Positions 8,366-23,486 of a stretch of 64,000 bases of DNA are shown here, piece by piece. The notes beneath the pieces are model-generated. The model was not told the origin of the DNA, did not search any database, and was given only the letters and a program-made list of their open reading frames with translations. Position 1 is the stretch's first letter, and the number at the start of each line of letters is the position of its first letter. The translations under genes and the position numbers were made by a program. Where the stretch lies: positions 62,001 to 126,000 of the forward strand of contig CACNGC010000003.1 of the NCBI GenBank assembly GCA_902619805.1, in the 5' to 3' direction. This DNA is from an uncultured SAR116 cluster alpha proteobacterium. GTDB taxonomy: Bacteria > Pseudomonadota > Alphaproteobacteria > Puniceispirillales > Marisalimonadaceae.

Positions 8366-8563
8366 GGGTAATATTTATTGCCCTATTGTCAGCCTTATTA
8401 AGGCTGAACCTGTCCAAGACTGTAGGTGATTTATCTTAATATCCTACATAGACAAGATGGCATTTAATGCCTAATTTTGGTAGGACGGGCCGTGGGTAAT
8501 TTATTACCTTAAATGCAACTAATGTTCAGACTTTTGTCTGAACTAAAATATGGAGGCACATCG
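8366..8563 (+). ncRNA. Ribosomal protein L10 leader (rplJL autoregulatory mRNA element)
   Basis: The 218-base gap between rplA and rplJ is rich in stems. GGGTAA/TTGCCC is at 8366-8383 and CAGCCTT/AAGGCTG at 8390-8406. A long interrupted stem pairs TGTC (8411-8414) with GACA (8451-8454) and TGTAGG (8421-8426) with CCTACA (8443-8448), leaving the asymmetric bulge CAAGAC. Then come GGCAT/ATGCC at 8459-8471, GGTAAT/ATTACC at 8495-8508, and a perfect 8-pair hairpin GTTCAGAC-TTTT-GTCTGAAC at 8524-8543. The bulged stem matches the known L10(L12)4 binding element, CCAAGAC-type kink next to TGTAGG. Position and shape support feedback control of rplJ-rplL; the role of the last hairpin is inferred. Confidence 0.8.
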
Positions 8564-9073
8564 GTGAATAGAAATCAAAAAACCGATTTAGTCAAAACCT
8601 TGCGTGGTACATTCGAAGATTCGACGTCAGTCGTGGTCGTTTATTGTAATGGTCTTACTGTTGCGGAGAGCACTGATCTTCGAAATAAAATGCGTAATGA
8701 TAATTGTTCCTTTAAAGTTACTAAAAATAAAATTACACGTTTGGCATTGAAAGACACAAAATACCAACACATGGACGAGATGTTTAGAGGACCAACAGCA
8801 ATTGGTTCATCTAAGGATCCGGTAATGGCAGCAAAAGTTTTGGTAAATTTTGCTAATGAAAATGAAAAGTTAGTTATTATTGGAGGAGGTTTAGAAAATA
8901 AATCACTTTCAAAAGAAGATGTGGTAGCTCTAGCAAAGCTCCCTAGTCTCAATGACCTTAGAGGTAAACTTGTTGGTCTTCTTCAAGCTCCAGCAACAAA
9001 AATAGCAAGGCTAACAAAGGAACCAGCATCTAAGGTTTTAAGAACTATTTCACAGAAATCACTACAACAATAA
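8564..9073 (+). CDS. rplJ: 50S ribosomal protein L10
   Basis: This 169-residue L10 anchors L7/L12 dimers on the ribosomal stalk. The GTG at 8564 was chosen: GGAGG at 8552-8556 is well placed and the product begins Met-Asn-Arg-Asn-Gln-Lys like other alphaproteobacterial L10. An upstream in-frame ATG at 8513 would translate through the leader hairpin. The N-terminal rRNA-binding domain includes 'SFKVTKNKITRLAL', and the C-terminal helix ('LVGLLQAPATKIARL' onward) binds L7/L12. Confidence 0.96.
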   Translation: MNRNQKTDLVKTLRGTFEDSTSVVVVYCNGLTVAESTDLRNKMRNDNCSFKVTKNKITRLALKDTKYQHMDEMFRGPTAIGSSKDPVMAAKVLVNFANENEKLVIIGGGLENKSLSKEDVVALAKLPSLNDLRGKLVGLLQAPATKIARLTKEPASKVLRTISQKSLQQ

Positions 9074-9094
9074 TTCAATTTTTAGGAGAAAAAA

Positions 9095-9472
9095 ATGGCA
9101 GATTTAGAAAAAATAGCAGAAGATTTAAGTTCTTTAACAGTATTAGAAGCCGCTGATTTAGCAAAAATTCTTGAAGATAAATGGGGGGTTTCAGCTTCTG
9201 CACCAGTTGCAGTTGCAGCCGCTGCTGGTAGTGGTGATGCTCCTGCTTCAGCCGAAGCTAAAACAGAATTTTCAGTTTCTTTAACTTCAGTAGGTGACAA
9301 AAAAATAAATGTAATCAAAGAAGTTAGAGCGGCAACAGGTTTAGGACTTAAAGAAGCCAAAGATTTAGTTGAAGCGGCTCCTTCTTTGGTTAAAGAAGCA
9401 ATTCCAGAAGCTGAAGCAAATGAAATTAAAGCTAAACTTGAAGAAGCCGGTGCTTCGGTAGAGATTAAGTAA
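9095..9472 (+). CDS. rplL: 50S ribosomal protein L7/L12
   Basis: This 125-residue L7/L12 has an N-terminal dimerisation domain (about 1-35), an Ala-rich hinge (about 40-58), and a C-terminal factor-binding domain ending '[14 protein letters not shown]'. '[24 protein letters not shown]' carries the conserved residues that contact EF-Tu and EF-G. A strong AGGAG lies at 9084-9088. A hairpin follows before rpoB. Confidence 0.98.
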   Translation: MADLEKIAEDLSSLTVLEAADLAKILEDKWGVSASAPVAVAAAAGSGDAPASAEAKTEFSVSLTSVGDKKINVIKEVRAATGLGLKEAKDLVEAAPSLVKEAIPEAEANEIKAKLEEAGASVEIK

Positions 9473-9492
9473 TTTTCATTTTATTTAAACTT

Positions 9493-9545
9493 AATAAACA
9501 TGCTTAGTCTATAAAAGCTTGTTTATTAAATTTTATTTTTTATTA
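9493..9545 (+). terminator. Attenuator/partial terminator between rplL and rpoB
   Basis: AATAAACA (9493-9500) pairs with TGTTTATT (9520-9527). After one T/T mismatch the stem continues with GCTT (9502-9505) on AAGC (9515-9518). The 12-pair stem is followed by a T-rich run at 9531-9545. E. coli has a comparable rplL-rpoB attenuator that lowers polymerase expression relative to ribosomal proteins; readthrough is assumed because no strong promoter was seen before rpoB. Confidence 0.7.
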
Positions 9546-9574
9546 AACTTCTTTATAATTAAAAGGGATTATAA

Positions 9575-12500
9575 ATGTCAGATCAGCATAGTACTTTATT
9601 GAACAGAAGAAGAATTAGAAGGACATTTGGTAAGATTAATGAAGTTGCGCAGATGCCTAATCTAATCGAAGTTCAAAGAAATTCTTACGAACAATTTCTA
9701 CAGATGTATGATCCAGTTGATGAAAGAATAGATGTAGGTCTCCAAGCTGTATTTAGCTCTGTTTTCCCAATAAAGGATTTTGTTGGAAGATCAATGCTTG
9801 AATTTGTTTCTTATACACTTGAGGAGCCAAAATACGATGTTGAAGAATGTCATCAACGTGGTCTTACTTATGCTTCACCTTTAAGGCTTACTTTAAGGTT
9901 GATAGTATGGGATTTAGACTCTGACACTGGTGCAAAATCCATAAGAGACATGAAAGAACAAGATGTTTACATGGGTGATATGCCACTTATGACACCTAAT
10001 GGGACTTTTGTAGTTAATGGTACTGAAAGAGTAATTGTTTCACAAATGCACAGATCTCCTGGGGTTTTTTTTGATCATGACAAGGGAAAAACGCATGCAT
10101 CAGGAAAATTTCTTTTTGCTGCCAGAGTGATACCGTATAGAGGATCATGGTTGGATTTTGAATTTGATCCTAAAGATATTCTCAACGTTAGAATTGATAG
10201 AAAAAGAAAATTACCTTGTACCACTTTTTTAATGGCGCTTTTGGATGATGAGTCTGAAAAATATCTTATGGAATGCATTAAAAATAATAAAGAACCAGAC
10301 AGAAGTCAGCTCATAGGTATAACTAGAGAAGATATCTTAAATTATTTTTACGATTGTCAAATATTCGAATTTAATGGTGATAAATGGGTTACTGAATTTA
10401 TTGCCGATAATTATAAAGGCCAAAGGTTAAATTTTGACTTGGTAGATGCAAAAAAAAATAAAATTGTCGCTAAATCGGGAGACAAATTAACACAAAGAAA
10501 TATAAAATCATTCCTAGAGAATAATCTTGAATCTATTGAAATCAAAGAAGATGAGTTAATAGGTAAATTTTTAGCAGAAGATATTATAAACGAAAAAACT
10601 GGTGAAATTTTTGGTGAGGCTGGTGATGAGGTTACACCTGATCTTCTTAAATTATTCAAGTTAAATAACCTTAGTATACTTAAAGTTTTGTACTTAGACT
10701 CGTCTGTTGGACCTTGGATGAGAAACACTTTGGCTCTAGATAAAAATGCTTCTAGGGAAGAAGCTCTGGTTGACATTTATAGAGTTATGCGTCCTGGTGA
10801 GCCGCCCGCTCAAGAAACAGCAGAAGTTTTGTTCAATGGTCTTTTTTTTGATGAAGAACGTTATGATTTATCAGCTGTAGGTAGGGTCAAAATGTCTGCT
10901 CGTTTGGATCTTGAAATTGACGATAGTCTAAGAGTATTAAGAAAAGTTGATATACTTTCTATAATCAAAGAACTAATTTCTTTAAAAGATGGTCATGGAG
11001 AAATTGATGATATTGACCATTTGGGGAATAGAAGAGTTAGGTCAGTGGGAGAGTTGTTGGAAAATCAATATCGAGTTGGACTTTCTAGAATGGAAAGAGC
11101 TATTAAAGAAAGGATGAGTTCTGCTAATGAGATAGAAAATTTAATGCCACAAGATCTTATTAATGCAAAGCCAGCTGCTGCTTCCCTACGTGAGTTTTTT
11201 GGATCAAGTCAATTATCTCAGTTTATGGATCAAACAAACCCTCTTTCTGAAATCACACATAAAAGAAGAGTGTCTGCGCTTGGTCCAGGTGGTTTAACTC
11301 GTGAAAGGGCAGGATTTGAAGTTAGAGATGTTCATCCTACTCATTATGGAAGGATATGCCCGATTGAAACACCAGAAGGTCCAAATATTGGATTAATTAA
11401 TTCATTAGCTACTTTTGCTCAAATCAATCAATATGGTTTTATAGAAACTCCTTACAGAAAAGTTCAAGATGGGAAAGTAACAAATGATGTTGTTTATATT
11501 TCAGCTATTGAAGAGGGTAAGTATACAATTGCGCAGGCTAATGCAGAATTAGATAAGTCTAATAATTTTACTGGTGAATTATTGCCAGTAAGAAAAGCTG
11601 GAGATATTGGTTTGGCAAATCCTCAAGATATTAATCTAATGGATGTGTCTCCTAAACAATTAGTTTCAGTTGCGTCAGCATTAATTCCTTTTTTAGAAAA
11701 TGACGATGCAAACAGAGCCTTAATGGGTTCTAATATGATGAGGCAAGCCGTTCCTTTGGTTAAATCAGAAAGCCCGCTAGTTGGAACAGGAATTGAGGCG
11801 ACTGTTGCACAAGATTCTGGGGTAACATTAGTGGCAAGAAGATCAGGTGTTGTTGATCAAGTGGATGCTACTAGAATAGTAATTAGGGCAAACTCTACTG
11901 ATGAGGCAGATATCAGTCCAGTTGATATTTACTCATTGTTAAAGTTTCAAAGAAGTAACCAAAACACTTGTATTAACCAAAGACCTTTAGTTCAAGTTGG
12001 AGATTTGGTAAGTCATGGTGATATTATTGCAGATGGCCCTGCAACAGAAGATGGTGAACTTGCTCTTGGAAGAAATGTACTTGTAGCCTTTATGCCTTGG
12101 AATGGCTACAATTTTGAAGACTCTATCTTAATTTCTGAACGAATTGTAAAAGATGATGTTTTTTCATCTATTCATATTGAAGAATTTGAAGTTATGGCTA
12201 GAGATACCAAACTAGGACAAGAAGAAATAACACGTGACATACCAAATATAGGTGAAGAAGCGCTTAGAAATTTAGATGAAGCAGGAATGGTATATATTGG
12301 AGCTGAAGTAAAACCAGGTGACATAATGGTTGGAAAGGTAACTCCAAAAGGCGAAAGTCCAATGACACCTGAAGAAAAATTGCTAAGAGCAATTTTTGGT
12401 GAAAAAGCCTCAGATGTTAGAGATACTTCTCTAAAAGTTCCGCCAGGTGTGTCTGGTACAATTGTAGATGTAAGGATTTTCTCTAGAAGAGGCATTGATA

Positions 12501-13747
12501 AAGATGAGAGAGCTAGAGCGATTGAAAGAGCTGAAATTGATAAATTTGCAAAAGATAGAGATGACGAAAAATTAATCCTTGAAAAAGGTTATTATGGTCG
12601 TATTGCAGAGTTTCTTGTTGGACAAAAAGTTGATAATTCATCAATAAAAAACCTAAAAAATGGTGAAATTATCTCTGAAGAGATAATAAGTGGCTTGTCA
12701 CGTATAGAGCTCAGATCAATTTCAGTCGATAATGAAAAAGTTCAGAAAAAACTTGAAAAATTATCTAATCATTTTGATGAGGTAATTAAAACTTTAGAAA
12801 ACAGGTTTAATGATAGAGTTGATAAATTACAGAGGGGCGATGAACTTCTTCCAGGAGTAATGAAGATGGTTAAAGTTTTCGTTGCTGTGAAAAGAAAACT
12901 ACAATCTGGAGATAAGATGGCGGGAAGACATGGAAATAAAGGCGTAATTTCAAAAATTGTTCCTGCAGAAGATATGCCCTATTTGGAAGACGGAACTTCA
13001 GTTGATGTAGTTTTAAACCCACTTGGCGTTCCATCTAGAATGAATGTTGGCCAAATACTTGAGACTCATCTAGGTTGGGCTGCGGCAGGGTTAGGTCAGA
13101 AAATTGGGAAGATGTTAGACGATAGCGATTCTAATAATAAAAATATTAGAAGATTTCTTTCAGAAATTTATGGTGAGAAACAAACCAAATCAGAATTCTC
13201 TAAACTAGATGAAGAAAGTATTGTTACACAAGCAAATAACTTAAAAAGTGGCGTCCCAATGGCTACTCCAGTTTTTGATGGTGCAAATGAAACAGATGTT
13301 AGAGAGATGCTCAAGTTAGCAGATTTAGACGAAACAGGTCAAGTTTGGTTAACTGATGGAAGAACTGGCGAGGTATTCGATAGGAAAGTTACTGTCGGTT
13401 ATATTTACATGTTAAAGTTACATCATTTGGTAGATGACAAAATTCATGCAAGATCAATTGGACCATATTCTCTTGTTACACAACAACCATTGGGTGGCAA
13501 GGCTCAGTTTGGAGGTCAGAGATTTGGTGAAATGGAAGTGTGGGCGCTTGAAGCATATGGAGCAGCTTATACACTTCAAGAAATGTTAACTGTGAAATCT
13601 GATGATGTTTCTGGTAGAACGAAAGTCTATGAATCGATCATTAGAGGTGATGATGACTTTGAAGCTGGAATTCCAGAGTCATTTAACGTTTTAATAAAAG
13701 AATTAAAATCACTTGGACTAAATGTTAATATGGATTTAGTAGATTAA
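9575..13747 (+). CDS. rpoB: DNA-directed RNA polymerase subunit beta
   Basis: This 1390-residue beta subunit is of normal alphaproteobacterial length. The rifampicin pocket is at residues about 543-567, with Gln549, Asp552, His562 and Ser567 at the positions equal to E. coli 513, 516, 526 and 531, all wild type. The block '[20 protein letters not shown]' follows. Near the C-terminus lie '[16 protein letters not shown]' and '[19 protein letters not shown]', which contact nucleic acid and beta prime. It is separated from rplL by an attenuator-like hairpin and from rpoC by 35 bases. Confidence 0.99.
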   Translation: MSDQHSTLLNRRRIRRTFGKINEVAQMPNLIEVQRNSYEQFLQMYDPVDERIDVGLQAVFSSVFPIKDFVGRSMLEFVSYTLEEPKYDVEECHQRGLTYASPLRLTLRLIVWDLDSDTGAKSIRDMKEQDVYMGDMPLMTPNGTFVVNGTERVIVSQMHRSPGVFFDHDKGKTHASGKFLFAARVIPYRGSWLDFEFDPKDILNVRIDRKRKLPCTTFLMALLDDESEKYLMECIKNNKEPDRSQLIGITREDILNYFYDCQIFEFNGDKWVTEFIADNYKGQRLNFDLVDAKKNKIVAKSGDKLTQRNIKSFLENNLESIEIKEDELIGKFLAEDIINEKTGEIFGEAGDEVTPDLLKLFKLNNLSILKVLYLDSSVGPWMRNTLALDKNASREEALVDIYRVMRPGEPPAQETAEVLFNGLFFDEERYDLSAVGRVKMSARLDLEIDDSLRVLRKVDILSIIKELISLKDGHGEIDDIDHLGNRRVRSVGELLENQYRVGLSRMERAIKERMSSANEIENLMPQDLINAKPAAASLREFFGSSQLSQFMDQTNPLSEITHKRRVSALGPGGLTRERAGFEVRDVHPTHYGRICPIETPEGPNIGLINSLATFAQINQYGFIETPYRKVQDGKVTNDVVYISAIEEGKYTIAQANAELDKSNNFTGELLPVRKAGDIGLANPQDINLMDVSPKQLVSVASALIPFLENDDANRALMGSNMMRQAVPLVKSESPLVGTGIEATVAQDSGVTLVARRSGVVDQVDATRIVIRANSTDEADISPVDIYSLLKFQRSNQNTCINQRPLVQVGDLVSHGDIIADGPATEDGELALGRNVLVAFMPWNGYNFEDSILISERIVKDDVFSSIHIEEFEVMARDTKLGQEEITRDIPNIGEEALRNLDEAGMVYIGAEVKPGDIMVGKVTPKGESPMTPEEKLLRAIFGEKASDVRDTSLKVPPGVSGTIVDVRIFSRRGIDKDERARAIERAEIDKFAKDRDDEKLILEKGYYGRIAEFLVGQKVDNSSIKNLKNGEIISEEIISGLSRIELRSISVDNEKVQKKLEKLSNHFDEVIKTLENRFNDRVDKLQRGDELLPGVMKMVKVFVAVKRKLQSGDKMAGRHGNKGVISKIVPAEDMPYLEDGTSVDVVLNPLGVPSRMNVGQILETHLGWAAAGLGQKIGKMLDDSDSNNKNIRRFLSEIYGEKQTKSEFSKLDEESIVTQANNLKSGVPMATPVFDGANETDVREMLKLADLDETGQVWLTDGRTGEVFDRKVTVGYIYMLKLHHLVDDKIHARSIGPYSLVTQQPLGGKAQFGGQRFGEMEVWALEAYGAAYTLQEMLTVKSDDVSGRTKVYESIIRGDDDFEAGIPESFNVLIKELKSLGLNVNMDLVD

Positions 13748-13752
13748 TATAA

Positions 13753-17949
<4,197 letters not shown>

Positions 17950-17987
17950 TTTTAAAAAAAATAATTTAAAAACTTTATTTTTTGTTC

Positions 17988-18016
17988 TTGACCATTTTGT
18001 AAGTTAGGAATACAAT
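17988..18016 (+). promoter_or_regulatory. Sigma70-type promoter of the str operon (rpsL-rpsG-fusA-tuf)
   Basis: TTGACC (17988-17993) and TACAAT (18011-18016) are separated by exactly 17 bases, one mismatch each from consensus. It lies 106 bases before rpsL in the only sizeable gap of this region, so it likely starts a str transcript independent of rpoBC. Confidence 0.72.
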
Positions 18017-18023
18017 CCCGCGA

Positions 18024-18102
18024 TATTGAGTTCTGGTAGTAATCTCTGATTAGACGCTAGCTCAATAAAAATTTTACTCCTAATGAATTTACGTATCATT
18101 AG
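18024..18102 (+). promoter_or_regulatory. Structured 5' leader of rpsL
   Basis: Downstream of the promoter, TATTGAG (18024-18030) can pair with CTCAATA (18061-18067). CTAATGA (18080-18086) pairs with TCATTAG (18096-18102), the latter ending just before the AAAGGA ribosome-binding site (18109-18114). The pairing is perfect in both stems. It may regulate translation of rpsL; no match to a named ribosomal-protein leader family could be established. Confidence 0.4.
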
Positions 18103-18121
18103 TTTTATAAAGGAAACATAA

Positions 18122-18493
18122 ATGCCTACAATTAATCAGCTAATAAGGCATGGTCGAGTTAGGCCAATTAATAAAACAAAAGTACCTGCAATGCAGTCAT
18201 GTCCGCAAAAACGTGGAGTTTGTACACGTGTTTACACAACAACACCAAAGAAACCTAATTCAGCTCTTAGAAAAGTAGCGAGGATCAGACTCACAAATGG
18301 TTTTGAAGTTACGTCTTACATCCCAGGTGAAGGTCATAATTTGCAGGAACATTCTGTTGTAATGATAAGAGGTGGAAGAGTTAAAGATTTACCTGGCGTA
18401 AGATACCACGTTATTCGTGGCACGTTAGACACTCAAGGTGTTGCAGATAGGCGTCAACGAAGATCTAAATATGGTGCCAAGAGACCTAAATAA
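18122..18493 (+). CDS. rpsL: 30S ribosomal protein S12
   Basis: This 123-residue S12 monitors codon-anticodon pairing in the decoding centre. The conserved '[19 protein letters not shown]' and '[13 protein letters not shown]' loops are intact, with the lysines mutated in streptomycin-resistant strains present in wild-type form. '[17 protein letters not shown]' is the usual alphaproteobacterial form. It is the first gene of the str operon, with rpsG 14 bases downstream. Confidence 0.98.
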   Translation: MPTINQLIRHGRVRPINKTKVPAMQSCPQKRGVCTRVYTTTPKKPNSALRKVARIRLTNGFEVTSYIPGEGHNLQEHSVVMIRGGRVKDLPGVRYHVIRGTLDTQGVADRRQRRSKYGAKRPK

Positions 18494-18507
18494 TAGAAAG
18501 TAATATA

Positions 18508-18978
18508 ATGTCTAGAAGAAGAAAAGCGATTAAAAGGCAAATTATGCCGGATCCAAAATTCAATGATAAGATAGTGTCAAAATTCACATCTTGTCTTATG
18601 TATGATGGAAAGAGATCTACTGCTGAAAAGATAGTCTATGGCGCTTTTGAAGTTGTACATAAAAAGGTTGGTACTGAGCCAATAAAAGTCTTTCATGAAG
18701 CACTTGAAAATGTTCAGCCTCAGCTAGAGGTAAGATCTAGAAGAGTTGGTGGAGCCACTTATCAAGTTCCGGTAGAAGTGCGTTCTGACAGGGCTCTGGC
18801 TTTGGCAATTAGATGGCTCATAAATAGTAGTAGGAATAGATCTGAAAACTCCATGACTGAAAGATTGAGTGGAGAGTTAATAGATGCCTCCTCAAATAGA
18901 GGTGCATCTGTAAAAAAGAAGGAAGATACTCATAAAATGGCAGAAGCTAATAAAGCTTTCTCACATTATCGTTGGTAG
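18508..18978 (+). CDS. rpsG: 30S ribosomal protein S7
   Basis: This 156-residue S7 nucleates assembly of the 30S head. The N-terminal basic arm is '[18 protein letters not shown]'. The conserved '[24 protein letters not shown]' is near residues 71-94, and the C-terminus '[16 protein letters not shown]' is typical of alphaproteobacteria. It lies between rpsL and fusA with short spacers. Confidence 0.98.
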   Translation: MSRRRKAIKRQIMPDPKFNDKIVSKFTSCLMYDGKRSTAEKIVYGAFEVVHKKVGTEPIKVFHEALENVQPQLEVRSRRVGGATYQVPVEVRSDRALALAIRWLINSSRNRSENSMTERLSGELIDASSNRGASVKKKEDTHKMAEANKAFSHYRW

Positions 18979-18997
18979 TAATCATATAGGTACAATA

Positions 18998-21136
18998 ATG
19001 GCTCGTGGATATAATTTAAACAGATATAGAAACTTTGGTATAATCGCCCACATTGATGCGGGTAAAACCACTACTTCAGAGAGGGTTTTGTATTATACTG
19101 GTAGATCACACAAAATTGGAGAAGTTCATGATGGTAATGCTACAATGGATTGGATGGAGCAGGAACAAGAGCGTGGTATCACAATAACTTCAGCCGCAAC
19201 AACATGTTTCTGGACAAGAACAGAAAATGGTAAAGATTTTGATAAATATTATGGTGCTACAGAAGATGAAGCTAAATTTAGATTTAATATTATAGATACC
19301 CCAGGCCATGTTGATTTTACAATTGAGGTAGAGAGATCTCTTGCTGTTTTAGACGGAGCTGTAGTTGTTTTAGATGCAAATGCCGGAATTGAGCCTCAAA
19401 CTGAAACTGTTTGGCGCCAAGCTGATAGATATAAAGTGCCAAGAATTGTTTTTGTTAATAAAATGGACAAAATCGGAGCTGATTATTTTAAATGCGTTAG
19501 TATGGTTAAAGATCGTACCGGAGCCACCCCATTACCAATAAATCTGCCAATTGGTTCAGAAAATGATTTTTTAGGATTGGTTGATCTTGTTTCCATGAAG
19601 GAGTGGGTTTGGGACTCAGAAGATTTGGGTGCATCATGGACAATTCGTGAAATAAGAGAGGAATTAATCGAAAAAGCTAAAGAAATGAGAGCTCACCTAA
19701 TTGAATTAGCTGTTGAACAAGATGATGAATGGATGGAGAAATATTTGGAAGGTGAAGAGCCTGACGATATTTCTCTAAGAACACTAATAAGAAAAGGAAC
19801 ATTGGCAATGAATTTTGTTCCAATTTTATGTGGTTCAGCGTTCAAAAACAAAGGTGTTCAAACTATGCTAAACTCAGTGATAGATTATCTTCCTGATCCA
19901 CTTGATGTTCCAGCCTATGTTGGCTTTGCTCCTGGTGACAAAACAGAAACTAGAAACATCGAAAGGAAAGCTAGTGACGTAGAGCCTTTCTCTGGTCTGG
20001 CTTTTAAAATAATGAATGATCCTTTTGTAGGATCGCTTACATTCTTAAGAATATATTCTGGTTCTATTAAAAAAGGCGATTCGCTTTTAAATTCTACCAA
20101 AGGTAAAAAAGAACGTGTTGGTAGAATGATGATGATGCATTCTAATAACAGAGAAGAGATTGATGAAGCTTTTGCTGGTGACATTGTTGCATTAGCTGGA
20201 ATGAAGGAAACTACAACAGGTGACACATTGTGTGATCCACTAAAAGCTGTAGTTTTAGAAACAATGTCATTTCCAAACCCAGTTATAGAGATAGCTGTAG
20301 AGCCAAAATCCAAAAATGATCAAGAAAAAATGTCTACTGGACTTGCAAGGTTAGCTGCTGAGGATCCTTCGTTTCAAGTTTCAACTGATTCAGAATCAGG
20401 TCAAACCATCATGAAAGGTATGGGTGAGCTTCATTTAGATATATTGATTGATCGACTTAAAAGAGAATTTAAGGTTGAAGCAAATATAGGTGCTCCTCAA
20501 GTTGCTTACAGAGAAACTATAACTAAAGAAGTTGAGGTTGATTACACTCATAAAAAACAATCTGGTGGATCAGGTCAATTTGCAAGAGTTAAAATTACGT
20601 TTTCACCAAACCCTGACCAGGAGTTTGAATTCGTTAACTCAATTAAAGGAGGTAATATTCCTTCTGAATATATTCCGGGTGTTGAAAAAGGTTTAACTCA
20701 AGCAAAGGAATCTGGGATTATTGCCGGTTTTCCTGCAATAGATTTTAAGGTAAATCTTCATGATGGTGCGTTCCACGATGTTGATTCATCGGTTATGGCA
20801 TTTGAAATAGCTGCACGGGCTGCTTTTAGAGAGGGTATGACAAAAGCTTCACCAGTTTTGCTTGAGCCAATAATGAAAGTTGAATGTGTAACGCCTGAAG
20901 AATACATGGGTGATATTATTGGAGATTTAAATAGTAGACGTGGACAAGTTAACGGAATGGACGCAAGAGGAAATGCTCAAGTTATCAATGCTATGGTGCC
21001 TTTAGCTAATATGTTTGGTTACGTTAATAACTTAAGATCTATGAGTCAGGGTAGAGCTCAGTATACAATGATTTTTGATCATTACGATCAAGTTCCACAA
21101 GCAGTGGCTGATGAAGTAAAGGCTAAGTTAGCTTAA
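18998..21136 (+). CDS. fusA: Elongation factor G
   Basis: EF-G is the translocation GTPase. The 712-residue protein is a little longer than the usual 690-705. The P-loop Ala-His-Ile-Asp-Ala-Gly-Lys-Thr-Thr is at about residues 17-25. G3 'DTPGHVDFT' and G4 'NKMD' are present, and the domain IV tip region reads '[20 protein letters not shown]'. The extra length is an insertion between switch I and G3, about residues 71-90 (Arg-Thr-Glu-Asn-Gly onward), a place where alphaproteobacterial EF-G also varies. tuf follows after 35 bases. Confidence 0.98.
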   Translation: MARGYNLNRYRNFGIIAHIDAGKTTTSERVLYYTGRSHKIGEVHDGNATMDWMEQEQERGITITSAATTCFWTRTENGKDFDKYYGATEDEAKFRFNIIDTPGHVDFTIEVERSLAVLDGAVVVLDANAGIEPQTETVWRQADRYKVPRIVFVNKMDKIGADYFKCVSMVKDRTGATPLPINLPIGSENDFLGLVDLVSMKEWVWDSEDLGASWTIREIREELIEKAKEMRAHLIELAVEQDDEWMEKYLEGEEPDDISLRTLIRKGTLAMNFVPILCGSAFKNKGVQTMLNSVIDYLPDPLDVPAYVGFAPGDKTETRNIERKASDVEPFSGLAFKIMNDPFVGSLTFLRIYSGSIKKGDSLLNSTKGKKERVGRMMMMHSNNREEIDEAFAGDIVALAGMKETTTGDTLCDPLKAVVLETMSFPNPVIEIAVEPKSKNDQEKMSTGLARLAAEDPSFQVSTDSESGQTIMKGMGELHLDILIDRLKREFKVEANIGAPQVAYRETITKEVEVDYTHKKQSGGSGQFARVKITFSPNPDQEFEFVNSIKGGNIPSEYIPGVEKGLTQAKESGIIAGFPAIDFKVNLHDGAFHDVDSSVMAFEIAARAAFREGMTKASPVLLEPIMKVECVTPEEYMGDIIGDLNSRRGQVNGMDARGNAQVINAMVPLANMFGYVNNLRSMSQGRAQYTMIFDHYDQVPQAVADEVKAKLA

Positions 21137-21141
21137 AGAGT

Positions 21142-22361
21142 AAAATTAAAGATAAAGAAAGGTCATAAAAGATGTCTAAAGAAAAATTTGATCGTAGTAA
21201 ACCGCATGTAAACATTGGGACAATAGGTCATGTTGATCATGGCAAGACTACACTAACCGCAGCAATTACTAAAGTCATGGCTGACGCTGGTCGTGCTGAC
21301 TTTTCTGCTTATGACCAAATTGATAAAGCTCCTGAAGAAAGAGAAAGAGGAATAACTATTTCTACTGCTCATGTGGAATATGAAACTGAGAATCGTCATT
21401 ATGCTCATGTTGATTGTCCAGGTCACGCTGACTACGTAAAAAATATGATCACAGGTGCTGCTCAAATGGATGGTGCAATATTAGTTGTGAATGCTGCTGA
21501 TGGTCCTATGCCACAAACTAAAGAACATATTTTGCTAGCTCGTCAGGTTGGTGTTCCTTCTTTGGTTGTTTATATGAATAAGGTTGATCAGGTTGATGAT
21601 GAAGAGTTGTTAGAATTAGTTGAGTTAGAAATTCGTGAGTTACTAAGTAGTTATGAGTTTCCTGGCGATGATATTCCAATTATTAAAGGAAGTGCGTTAG
21701 CTGCACTTGAAGGTCGTGACGAGGCCATTGGTGTGAATTCAATTACAGAGTTAATGGCTGCTGTAGATTCTTATATTTCCCAGCCTGAGCGTGACAAAGA
21801 TAAACCCTTCTTAATGCCTATTGAAGATGTTTTTTCTATATCAGGAAGAGGTACTGTGGTAACAGGTCGTGTTGAGCGAGGTGTTATAAAGGTTGGTGAA
21901 GAGATAGAGATAGTAGGAATAAAAGAAACAGCTAAAACAACATGTACAGGTGTTGAAATGTTTCGTAAGTTACTAGATTCTGGTGAGGCTGGTGACAATG
22001 TTGGGGTTCTATTAAGGGGGACAAAAAGAGAAGAAGTTGAACGTGGCCAAGTGTTATCTGCTCCTGGTTCAATAAAGCCTTATTCTAAATTTAAAGGTGA
22101 GGCCTATATATTAACTAAAGATGAAGGTGGTAGACACACACCATTTTTTAGTAACTATCGTCCACAATTTTATTTTAGAACAACCGATGTGACTGGGGCG
22201 GTTGAGTTGCCCTCTGGCACAGAGATGGTGATGCCAGGAGATAACATTGCAATCTCTGTGGAATTAATAACTCCAATTGCAATGGATGAAGGACTTAGGT
22301 TTGCGATAAGAGAAGGTGGAAGAACTGTAGGTGCTGGAGTTGTGTCAAGCATTGAAGCTTA
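21142..22361 (+). repeat. Long direct repeat, copy 2 (tuf and its leader)
   Basis: The second copy of the 1220-bp repeat is identical as far as read to 4998-6217. It begins 30 bases upstream of the ATG, five bases after the fusA stop, and ends inside the stop codon. Confidence 0.93.
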
Positions 22362-22362
22362 A
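21172..22362 (+). CDS. tuf: Elongation factor Tu (copy 2)
   Basis: This is identical in protein and, as far as read, in DNA to the copy at 5028-6218, apart from the TAA stop. It has 396 residues with all GTPase motifs. Here it is the last gene of the str operon (the 'tufA' position), 35 bases after fusA and 37 before rpsJ, so it is likely on the ribosomal supertranscript. The shared 30-base leader carries the same GAAAGG ribosome-binding site, so both copies should be translated alike. Confidence 0.98.
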   Translation: MSKEKFDRSKPHVNIGTIGHVDHGKTTLTAAITKVMADAGRADFSAYDQIDKAPEERERGITISTAHVEYETENRHYAHVDCPGHADYVKNMITGAAQMDGAILVVNAADGPMPQTKEHILLARQVGVPSLVVYMNKVDQVDDEELLELVELEIRELLSSYEFPGDDIPIIKGSALAALEGRDEAIGVNSITELMAAVDSYISQPERDKDKPFLMPIEDVFSISGRGTVVTGRVERGVIKVGEEIEIVGIKETAKTTCTGVEMFRKLLDSGEAGDNVGVLLRGTKREEVERGQVLSAPGSIKPYSKFKGEAYILTKDEGGRHTPFFSNYRPQFYFRTTDVTGAVELPSGTEMVMPGDNIAISVELITPIAMDEGLRFAIREGGRTVGAGVVSSIEA

Positions 22363-22399
22363 TTATTAAAGATTTAGTAGATAAATTAACGAGGATTTA

Positions 22400-22708
22400 A
22401 TGGATAATCATAATATTAGAATTAGGCTTAAAGCTTTTGATCACAGAATATTAGATCAGTCTACTTCTGAAATTGTTAATACAGCTAGAAGAACAGGTGC
22501 AAAAATCAGGGGACCTATTCCTCTTCCTACTGCATTAAATAGGTTTACAGTTTTAAGGGGCCCTCATGTGGATAAAAAAAGTCGTGAACAATTTGAGATG
22601 AGAACTCACAAACGTGTGCTTGATATTGTTGAGCCAACCCCGCAAACAGTTGATGCCCTTATGAAGTTGGATTTAGCTTCAGGTGTTGATGTAGAAATTA
22701 AACTATAG
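22400..22708 (+). CDS. rpsJ: 30S ribosomal protein S10
   Basis: This 102-residue S10 is also NusE, a partner of NusG and NusB in antitermination. It shows '[14 protein letters not shown]' at the start, 'GPIPLPT' near 38-44, and '[12 protein letters not shown]' near 65-76. A GAGG ribosome-binding site precedes the ATG. It opens the S10 operon; only 37 bases separate it from tuf and no leader element like the L4-responsive S10 leader of gammaproteobacteria is present. Confidence 0.98.
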   Translation: MDNHNIRIRLKAFDHRILDQSTSEIVNTARRTGAKIRGPIPLPTALNRFTVLRGPHVDKKSREQFEMRTHKRVLDIVEPTPQTVDALMKLDLASGVDVEIKL

Positions 22709-22718
22709 GAATAATAAG

Positions 22719-23486
22719 ATGCGCTGTGGAGTTGTTGCAAGAAAATTGGGTATGTCACGAATATTTAGTGATGATGGTGAACATATCCCTGTTACTGTTC
22801 TTAAAATTGAAGATGTTGAAGTCTTAGCTATTAAATCAAATGATAAAGATGGTTACACTGCAGTTCAGTTAGGTTTTTCTAATAAAAAGCCAAAAAATAT
22901 ATCCAAACCTCTTAGAGGTGTTTTTGCTAAGGTAAAAGCTGAACCAAAGGAAAAAGTTGTTGAGTTTAGGGTCAGTGAAGATGCAATTTTGAATGTTGGC
23001 GACAAATTAGGTGTTAACCATTTTGTTGCTGGTCAAAAAGTTGACGTTGTTGGTTTGTCCCAAGGTAAGGGTTTTGCTGGTGCAATGAAACGACATAATT
23101 TTGGAGGAATGCAAGCATCACACGGTGTTTCAATAAGCCATAGATCTCACGGTTCTACTGGAAACAGCCAAGATCCAGGTAGAACTTGGAAGGGCAAAAA
23201 AATGGCTGGCCAATATGGTAACGTTAGAATAACAACACAAAACTTAAAGGTTGTTAAATTACTTGAAGATGATGATTTAATTTTAATTCAAGGTTCAGTT
23301 CCAGGATCAAAAAATGGCATAGTACTCTTAAAAGATGCAGTTAAATACAAAACTCCGAATGAAGCACCTTTCCCTGCTGGCTTTCGAAATGATAATAAAG
23401 CTAATAAGGACAATCTTTCTTTATCATCTGATCAAAACGAAAAAGAAATTTCTTCAATAAATGAAGGAGCTGAAGGTGAAAATTAA
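22719..23486 (+). CDS. rplC: 50S ribosomal protein L3, with C-terminal extension
   Basis: This L3 is 255 residues, against about 205-215 in most bacteria. The core is normal: the N-terminal '[14 protein letters not shown]', the peptidyl-transferase-reaching loop near '[25 protein letters not shown]', and '[10 protein letters not shown]'. The extra residues are a hydrophilic Asn/Asp/Ser/Glu-rich tail after about 220, whose coding end overlaps the start of rplD. Such tails occur in some alphaproteobacteria and are probably disordered. Confidence 0.97.
   Translation: MRCGVVARKLGMSRIFSDDGEHIPVTVLKIEDVEVLAIKSNDKDGYTAVQLGFSNKKPKNISKPLRGVFAKVKAEPKEKVVEFRVSEDAILNVGDKLGVNHFVAGQKVDVVGLSQGKGFAGAMKRHNFGGMQASHGVSISHRSHGSTGNSQDPGRTWKGKKMAGQYGNVRITTQNLKVVKLLEDDDLILIQGSVPGSKNGIVLLKDAVKYKTPNEAPFPAGFRNDNKANKDNLSLSSDQNEKEISSINEGAEGEN

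Noticed and set aside
8513-8563. N-terminal extension of L10 from an upstream ATG
   Set aside because: It would be translated through the regulatory hairpin; the GTG at 8564 has a proper ribosome-binding site and matches family N-termini.
22363-22399. S10-operon leader before rpsJ
   Set aside because: The gap is only 37 bases and has no extended stem; the L4-responsive leader of gammaproteobacteria is absent.
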